Shown here: piece by piece, positions 1-3,349 of the stretch | How positions within the stretch are numbered: position 1 is the first letter of the stretch | Layout: each line of letters starts with the position of its first letter | DNA from: an uncultured Sphingomonas sp. | Lineage (GTDB): Bacteria; Pseudomonadota; Alphaproteobacteria; Sphingomonadales; Sphingomonadaceae | DNA: 6,086 bases | Direction: 5' to 3' | Assembly (NCBI RefSeq): GCF_936927845.1 | Contig: NZ_CAKZHV010000019.1 | Coordinates: 1 to 6,086, forward strand | The notes under the pieces: generated by a model | Told to the model about the DNA's origin: nothing | Database searches by the model: none | What the model saw: the letters and a program-made list of their open reading frames with translations, nothing else | Position numbers and translations under genes: made by a program

Positions 1-21
1 CATCATCAGCATCTCAGATTC

Positions 22-36
22 GAGCCTCCAAGGCTC
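22..36 (-). terminator. Possible weak terminator hairpin downstream of the LysR gene
   Basis: A perfect 6-bp inverted repeat (GAGCCT / AGGCTC) with a 3-nt loop lies about 16-30 bases beyond the stop codon of the minus-strand LysR gene. The position suits an intrinsic terminator, but no T-rich tract follows the stem on the minus strand, so it may only be a 3'-end stabilising hairpin or chance. Confidence 0.25.
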
Positions 37-51
37 CGGCAGTCATGGGGT

Positions 52-936
52 CTAAAGGGTCTCTTCAACGCCAAGTTGCTCACGAGTTCCGCGACGGCCC
101 GTCAGGAGGTCAGCATTTGCGGCGATGATGGCGGCGATCTCATCGTAAACGACACGTACCCGCACCGACATCTCGGCGGCAGCATGGCCTACCAGCCATA
201 CCGGCTCTTCCATCAACAACGTGCAGGGCAAGCGCGACAGACCCGGATCGAGAAAGCAGGGCAGGATTCCCACGCCGAGGCCCGCGACAATGGCGGCGCG
301 GTGAGCTTCGAGATGGTTGAAACGAAGGTCCGCCGATCGTCCGGCGAGGCGATAAAGCCAGCGCGAGGCGGGAAGATCATGATCGTCGGTCCACCCCACG
401 AGCCTTGATGCAGCAAGATCGGGGATCGATCCGGCACCAGCGTAGAGGCCATGTCTCATCGTGCCAATCCTGCGAACCGTAAGAGCCCCGTGATCCGGAG
501 GAACAAGACGCAAGGCCAGGTCGGCTTCGCCGCGGGCAATGCCCACCGGAGCGATACCCGTGATGATTTCTAGTTCCAGTTGCGGGTACTGCGAAAGCAT
601 GGCTGGCAGCGCCGGCAGCAGCAGGTGTGTTGTGATCGTCTCTGGCGCCGCAAGGCGCACCACCCCGCTGATTGTCTCGGCTCGACCGCTCGCACGGGCG
701 CGGAAGCTGGCCATGGCTTCCTCCACCTGCACTGCTTCCGCCATCAACGCCTCGGCATCCGGCGTCGCCGTGTAACCGCCCGAGTGCCGCACGAAGAGTG
801 TGGAGCCGATCGCGGTTTCAAGGGCATCGATCCGACGGCCGACCGTCTGCACGCTGACCCCGAGCATCCTGGCAGCGCCGGTCAGGCTGCCCGCCCGATA
901 GGTCGCGGCGAAATAGCGAACGTCGTTCCAATCCAT
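52..936 (-). CDS. LysR-type transcriptional regulator
   Basis: This 294-residue protein has the usual LysR length and layout. A winged helix-turn-helix spans about residues 3-60, with the motif SLTGAARMLGVSVQTVGRRI at 17-36. A linker helix follows (about 62-85), then an effector-binding domain from about residue 90 to 275, opened by the family-typical segment GVVRLAAPET. The N-terminus (MDWNDVRYFA) matches the subgroup whose members start with MDW-D-R-F, which supports the ATG at 936. A GGA lies 8 nt upstream of it. The gene diverges from the CMD-hydrolase operon across 91 bp, the classic arrangement in which a LysR protein controls the divergent operon and itself in response to a small molecule, often a pathway intermediate. 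The effector cannot be inferred. The family call is very secure; the target operon is inferred from position and the dyads in the spacer. Confidence 0.95.
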   Translation of the reverse strand: MDWNDVRYFAATYRAGSLTGAARMLGVSVQTVGRRIDALETAIGSTLFVRHSGGYTATPDAEALMAEAVQVEEAMASFRARASGRAETISGVVRLAAPETITTHLLLPALPAMLSQYPQLELEIITGIAPVGIARGEADLALRLVPPDHGALTVRRIGTMRHGLYAGAGSIPDLAASRLVGWTDDHDLPASRWLYRLAGRSADLRFNHLEAHRAAIVAGLGVGILPCFLDPGLSRLPCTLLMEEPVWLVGHAAAEMSVRVRVVYDEIAAIIAANADLLTGRRGTREQLGVEETL

Positions 937-950
937 GCGTCATCCATATC

Positions 951-986
951 TGGAAAGCGATCTTCCTTCCACTTCCATTCCTGAAG
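951..986. promoter_or_regulatory. Candidate LysR operator dyads in the divergent spacer
   Basis: Two overlapping inverted repeats lie side by side. The first is TGGAA-N11-TTCCA at 951-971. The second is CTTC-N7-GAAG at 972-986, whose T973 and A985 give the T-N11-A spacing typical of LysR-family boxes. Both sit close to the regulator's start codon, where an autoregulatory recognition site is commonly found. Assignment to this regulator is an inference, because short GGAA/TTCC repeats also arise by chance in this pyrimidine-rich stretch. Confidence 0.45.
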
Positions 987-998
987 GCGCTGTTTGGA

Positions 999-1008
999 CC
1001 TAAATAGG
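999..1008. promoter_or_regulatory. Palindrome CCTAaaTAGG in the operon promoter region
   Basis: A perfect 4-bp-arm palindrome around AA is the most AT-rich spot of the divergent spacer and lies 20-29 bases before the CMD start codon. It could be part of a -10 region or a second, activation-type regulator site. No convincing sigma-70 -35/-10 pair was found with it, which would fit a promoter that depends on an activator. Confidence 0.25.
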
Positions 1009-1013
1009 GCGGT

Positions 1014-1020
1014 GAAGGAG
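1014..1020 (+). promoter_or_regulatory. Strong ribosome binding site of the CMD gene
   Basis: GAAGGAG precedes the ATG at 1028 with a 7-nt spacer. It is a near-ideal Shine-Dalgarno sequence and fixes the start of the decarboxylase-family gene. Confidence 0.85.
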
Positions 1021-1027
1021 ATCGCTC

Positions 1028-1405
1028 ATGAACCAATCGCGATTTGAACGTGGGAAGGCTCGTTTGGCCGAGATCGACGGAGAAGCCGGACAAGCGGTGA
1101 TCGCATCGCTTACCGATATCGCGCCCGATCTTGGCCGTTACATCATCGAGTTCGGTTTCGGCGACATCTACAGCCGCCCAGGCCTTGATCTCAGAACGCG
1201 CGAGCTGGCGACCGTCGCGGCGCTGGTCGCGCTCGGCACTGCCCGTCCCCAGCTCGAAGTGCATCTGCAGGGTGCGCTCAACGTCGGCGCCACGCAGGAG
1301 GAGATAGTCGAGATCATCATCCAGATGGCGCTGTATGCCGGCTTTCCCGCAGCGCTGAACGGCGTCGCGGCCTTGCGCAAGGTCCTGGAGACCCGTCATG
1401 GGTGA
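1028..1405 (+). CDS. Carboxymuconolactone decarboxylase (CMD) family protein
   Basis: This complete 125-residue protein has the usual single-domain length of PcaC-like proteins. The diagnostic core is present: RTRELATVAALVALG (about 56-70), then E77 and H79 in the segment leading to QGALNVGAT, then EEIVEIIIQMALYAGFPAALNG (about 91-112). This matches the 4-carboxymuconolactone decarboxylase side of the AhpD/CMD superfamily. The protein has no cysteine, so the CxxC peroxidase chemistry of AhpD is excluded. Family members decarboxylate gamma-carboxymuconolactone in protocatechuate degradation, but many relatives of this length act on other or unknown substrates, so pcaC is not assigned. The gene leads an operon, overlaps the following hydrolase gene by 8 nt and lies divergent to a LysR regulator. 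Soluble and cytoplasmic: no signal peptide or membrane segment is seen. Confidence 0.93.
   Translation: MNQSRFERGKARLAEIDGEAGQAVIASLTDIAPDLGRYIIEFGFGDIYSRPGLDLRTRELATVAALVALGTARPQLEVHLQGALNVGATQEEIVEIIIQMALYAGFPAALNGVAALRKVLETRHG
1387..1390 (+). promoter_or_regulatory. Internal ribosome binding site of the SnoaL-hydrolase gene
   Basis: GGAG inside the last codons of the CMD gene lies 7 nt before the ATG at 1398. Together with the 8-nt gene overlap it supports this start and coupled translation of the two proteins. Confidence 0.65.
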
Positions 1406-2582
1406 GAACGTCGCTCTGGTCGAACGATACTTCGCTGCTTTTGGCGCTGGCGATGTCGATGCGGCGCTCGACTGCGTCCACCCCGAGGCGATCTGGCACG
1501 TCGACGGCGACCCGGCGGTCGTCACGGTTGGGATTATGCAGGGGCGCGATGGGGTGCGCCGCTGGCTCGAACGCTTTCCCACCGGCTTTCGCCCATTGGC
1601 CTTTTCGGTCGAGCGCGTGATCGGAGACGGCGGGGACGTCATCGCCCTCGGGCGGTTTCGACACCGCGTTCAACCCGCCGATGCCATCGTGGACAGTGAT
1701 TACGCCATCCGGTTCACGATCCGTGACGGCCTGATCGCGCGATATCAGATATTCGAGGATTCGCTGCTGATCGCGATGGCACGGCACAGCGCAGCGCCAT
1801 CGCGACAGGCGCGGATCAATGGCGTGCTCTATGGTTGGGACGACCGCGGCAGCGGACGTCCCGTTCTCTTCCTGCACGGCCTGTTCCTGAACCGCCAGTT
1901 CTGGACCCCGCTGACCGACCGAATGGGAACGGGCAAGCGGTTAGTCACCTTCGACATGCCGGGCCATGGCGTCAGTGGCTGGCGCGATGGTTTCGATCTG
2001 GACGGCATTGCAGATGATCTGGCACTGTGGATTGCAGAGAATGGAGCGACGCCGGCGACGATCGTCGGCCACAGCCAAGGCGGCATGATCGCACTGCGGC
2101 TCGCTATCCGGCATCCGCATGCTGTTGAACGCCTTGTAGTGGTGAATAGCAGTGCGCGTGCCGAGTACCCCGAACGGTTGGGGGCATGGCGAAACCGTCG
2201 CGCGGCCTTGCTGGACGAGGGTGCGCGACATGGGGCGCTGAGCGAAATTCAACGCATGACGACCGCGCCGGGGTGGGTAAAGGCGCACCCCGGCGAGGCG
2301 GCCAGCGAACGCGAGGCCATGGCTTCGCATGACCCGGCTTCTCTTGCCTTTGCGCTTGATGCCGCAGTGCTCAATCGCGACGATATCCGATCGCTGCTTT
2401 CCCAGATCAAAGTGCCGGTAGAGGTGCTTTCCGGCGCGCTGGACCATGCGACGCCTCCCGAACTGGGGCAGGAGATTGCCATGTCAGTCGATGCGGGCCG
2501 TCATGTCGTCGTTGACGGTGCCGCACATCACATACCGATCGAACAGCCAGATGCGATCGCGGCCCTGTTTCGGCGCGACTGA
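1398..2582 (+). CDS. Two-domain protein: SnoaL/NTF2-like domain fused to an alpha/beta hydrolase
   Basis: This 394-residue protein has two recognisable domains. Residues 1-130 look like a SnoaL/NTF2-like fold: an early helix (VERYFAAFGAGDVDAAL), the HPEAIWHV strand around 28-35, GRDGVRRWLERF at 49-60, and the family-typical ending IRDGLIARYQIFED at 108-121. Residues about 138-394 form an alpha/beta hydrolase. It has the oxyanion-side HG at 160-161, the nucleophile elbow GHSQGG with S226, the acid D349 in LSGALDHATPPE, and the base H377 in GAAHHIPIE. The triad is intact, so the hydrolase should be active. The fold resembles 3-oxoadipate enol-lactonase (PcaD) and related C-C or ester hydrolases; the substrate is unknown. 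Each domain is normally a separate protein of similar size, so the fusion is notable. No internal stop or frameshift was found between the domains. The gene overlaps the CMD gene by 8 nt and ends 5 bp from the convergent resolvase gene. Confidence 0.9.
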   Translation: MGENVALVERYFAAFGAGDVDAALDCVHPEAIWHVDGDPAVVTVGIMQGRDGVRRWLERFPTGFRPLAFSVERVIGDGGDVIALGRFRHRVQPADAIVDSDYAIRFTIRDGLIARYQIFEDSLLIAMARHSAAPSRQARINGVLYGWDDRGSGRPVLFLHGLFLNRQFWTPLTDRMGTGKRLVTFDMPGHGVSGWRDGFDLDGIADDLALWIAENGATPATIVGHSQGGMIALRLAIRHPHAVERLVVVNSSARAEYPERLGAWRNRRAALLDEGARHGALSEIQRMTTAPGWVKAHPGEAASEREAMASHDPASLAFALDAAVLNRDDIRSLLSQIKVPVEVLSGALDHATPPELGQEIAMSVDAGRHVVVDGAAHHIPIEQPDAIAALFRRD

Positions 2583-2587
2583 TGTGG

Positions 2588-3262
2588 TCAAACAGTGCGG
2601 GTTTTTCGGGCAAGGAGCTTCTCACCGTCTGGCCTGATCTCGCCCTTGGGCGTGACGTGCCGGTAGAGCGTCTGGCGGGTGATGCCGAGTTCGGCGCACA
2701 GGTCGGCGACCTTGGTTTCGGGCTTGCCCATCGCCGCCTGGGCGAGGCGCAGCTTGGCAGGCGTCATCTTGAACGGGCGTCCGCCATGCCGACCGCGCGC
2801 ACGGGCAGATGCAAGGCCGGCGCGGGTGCGCTCGACGATCAACTCGCGCTCGAACTCGGCGAGGCCGGCGAAGATCGCGAAGATCAGCCGGCCGTTGGCG
2901 GTGGTGGTGTCGATCGATGCGCCTTCGCCGGCGAGGACCTTGAGGCCGATCTGCCTTTTCGTCAGCTCGCCGACTAGGTTGACGAGATGGCGCAGGTCGC
3001 GCCCGAGCCGATCGAGCTTCCATACGACCAGCGTGTCGCCACGCCGCAGTGCCTTCAGGCAGGCGTCGAGGCCCGGGCGCGTGTCGCGCCGGCCCGATGC
3101 GGCGTCCTCATAGATATGGTCGGGATCGACGCCGGCCGCGACCAGCGCATCACGCTGAAGGTCGTGAACCTGGCTGCCGTCCGCCTTGGACACCCGTGCG
3201 TAGCCGATCTGGGTCGTCACATATACGTCCGTTCGCGTGACACAGCAGGATCGCTCCGTCAT
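2588..3262 (-). CDS. tnpR: Tn3-family serine resolvase (site-specific recombinase)
   Basis: It resolves transposon cointegrates by recombination at res. With the ATG at 3262 the protein has 224 residues. The catalytic serine is S25 in GYARVSKADGSQ (R23 beside it). The resolvase hallmark WKLDRLGRDLRHL is at 81-93 with R85 and R88. The E-helix and DNA-arm region FAGLAEFERELIVERTRAGLASARARGR spans about 131-158. A C-terminal helix-turn-helix (VADLCAELGITRQTLYRHV) lies at about 185-203. All family residues appear intact. The start is uncertain: the conserved domain begins at about residue 17, and an in-frame GTG at 3220, with GGA at short distance, would give 210 residues, closer to family length. 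It would also free a spacer of about 130 bp for res. The gene is divergent from tnpA and convergent with the hydrolase gene. Confidence 0.95.
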   Translation of the reverse strand: MTERSCCVTRTDVYVTTQIGYARVSKADGSQVHDLQRDALVAAGVDPDHIYEDAASGRRDTRPGLDACLKALRRGDTLVVWKLDRLGRDLRHLVNLVGELTKRQIGLKVLAGEGASIDTTTANGRLIFAIFAGLAEFERELIVERTRAGLASARARGRHGGRPFKMTPAKLRLAQAAMGKPETKVADLCAELGITRQTLYRHVTPKGEIRPDGEKLLARKTRTV

Positions 3263-3275
3263 TGATCTTCATTGT

Positions 3276-3304
3276 GTCACACAACCCGTCTTCTAGTCTA
3301 TGCT
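3276..3304 (+). promoter_or_regulatory. Possible tnpA promoter
   Basis: GTCACA (3276-3281) and TATGCT (3299-3304) are each four of six matches to the sigma-70 hexamers and are separated by 17 bp. This would start transcription near 3311, just ahead of the tnpA leader hairpins. The -35 overlaps the TGTGTCAC dyad, so resolvase bound there could repress tnpA. The match is modest and the call tentative. Confidence 0.3.
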
Positions 3305-3309
3305 CCATG

Positions 3310-3344
3310 AACAGGTCCGCTTTCCTGTTACGTGACGAACAGGA
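3310..3344 (+). promoter_or_regulatory. Alternative hairpins over the tnpA ribosome binding site
   Basis: AACAGG (3310-3315), its inverse CCTGTT (3324-3329) and AACAGG again (3338-3343) are spaced exactly 14 bp apart. The middle segment can pair with the first copy (6-bp stem, 8-nt loop) or, as TCCTGTT at 3323-3329, with AACAGGA at 3338-3344 (7-bp stem, 8-nt loop). The latter stem buries AGGA at 3341-3344, the Shine-Dalgarno sequence 5 nt before the tnpA ATG. The pairing is directly visible; a regulatory role is inferred. Confidence 0.45.
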
Positions 3345-3349
3345 CACCG

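Larger units (their letters stand above)
3221..3349. other. Probable res site and divergent tnpR/tnpA control region
   Basis: In Tn3-type elements with divergent tnpR and tnpA, the spacer holds res (three resolvase-binding subsites over roughly 120 bp) and both promoters. This spacer is rich in dyads. GTGACACA at 3237-3244 is the inverse of TGTGTCAC at 3273-3280. The odd palindrome TTGTGT-C-ACACAA lies at 3272-3284. TCGTCAC at 3214-3220 is the inverse of GTGACGA at 3332-3338. TCATTG repeats directly at 3259 and 3269. The recurring GTGAC core in both orientations could mark resolvase half-sites, but I could not assign subsites I-III or the crossover dinucleotide. Confidence 0.55.

Noticed and set aside
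47..75. GGGGTC followed by ACGCCAAG, superficially like a Tn3-family left inverted repeat beside the LysR stop codon
   Set aside because: The spacing is about 29 bp rather than 38, the middle does not resemble known repeats, and the stretch mostly encodes the LysR C-terminus. The partner repeat right of tnpA is outside the window. A matching inverse copy downstream of tnpA would revive it.
818..1642. 274-codon antisense frame across the LysR start, the spacer and the CMD gene
   Set aside because: Low-complexity shadow composition with no domain. It overlaps three well-supported features, including both divergent gene starts.
1317..1877. 186-codon antisense frame opposite the CMD/hydrolase overlap
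   Set aside because: No domain and no ribosome binding site seen; it lies opposite conserved SnoaL-domain coding sequence.
2580..2610. T5 run (2602-2606) as an intrinsic terminator for the hydrolase operon
   Set aside because: No stem longer than about 3 bp precedes it, and the run lies inside the resolvase 3' coding end.
2582..2977. Plus-strand frame antisense to tnpR, starting at the hydrolase stop
   Set aside because: It mirrors resolvase codons and has no domain of its own; the resolvase on the other strand explains the sequence.
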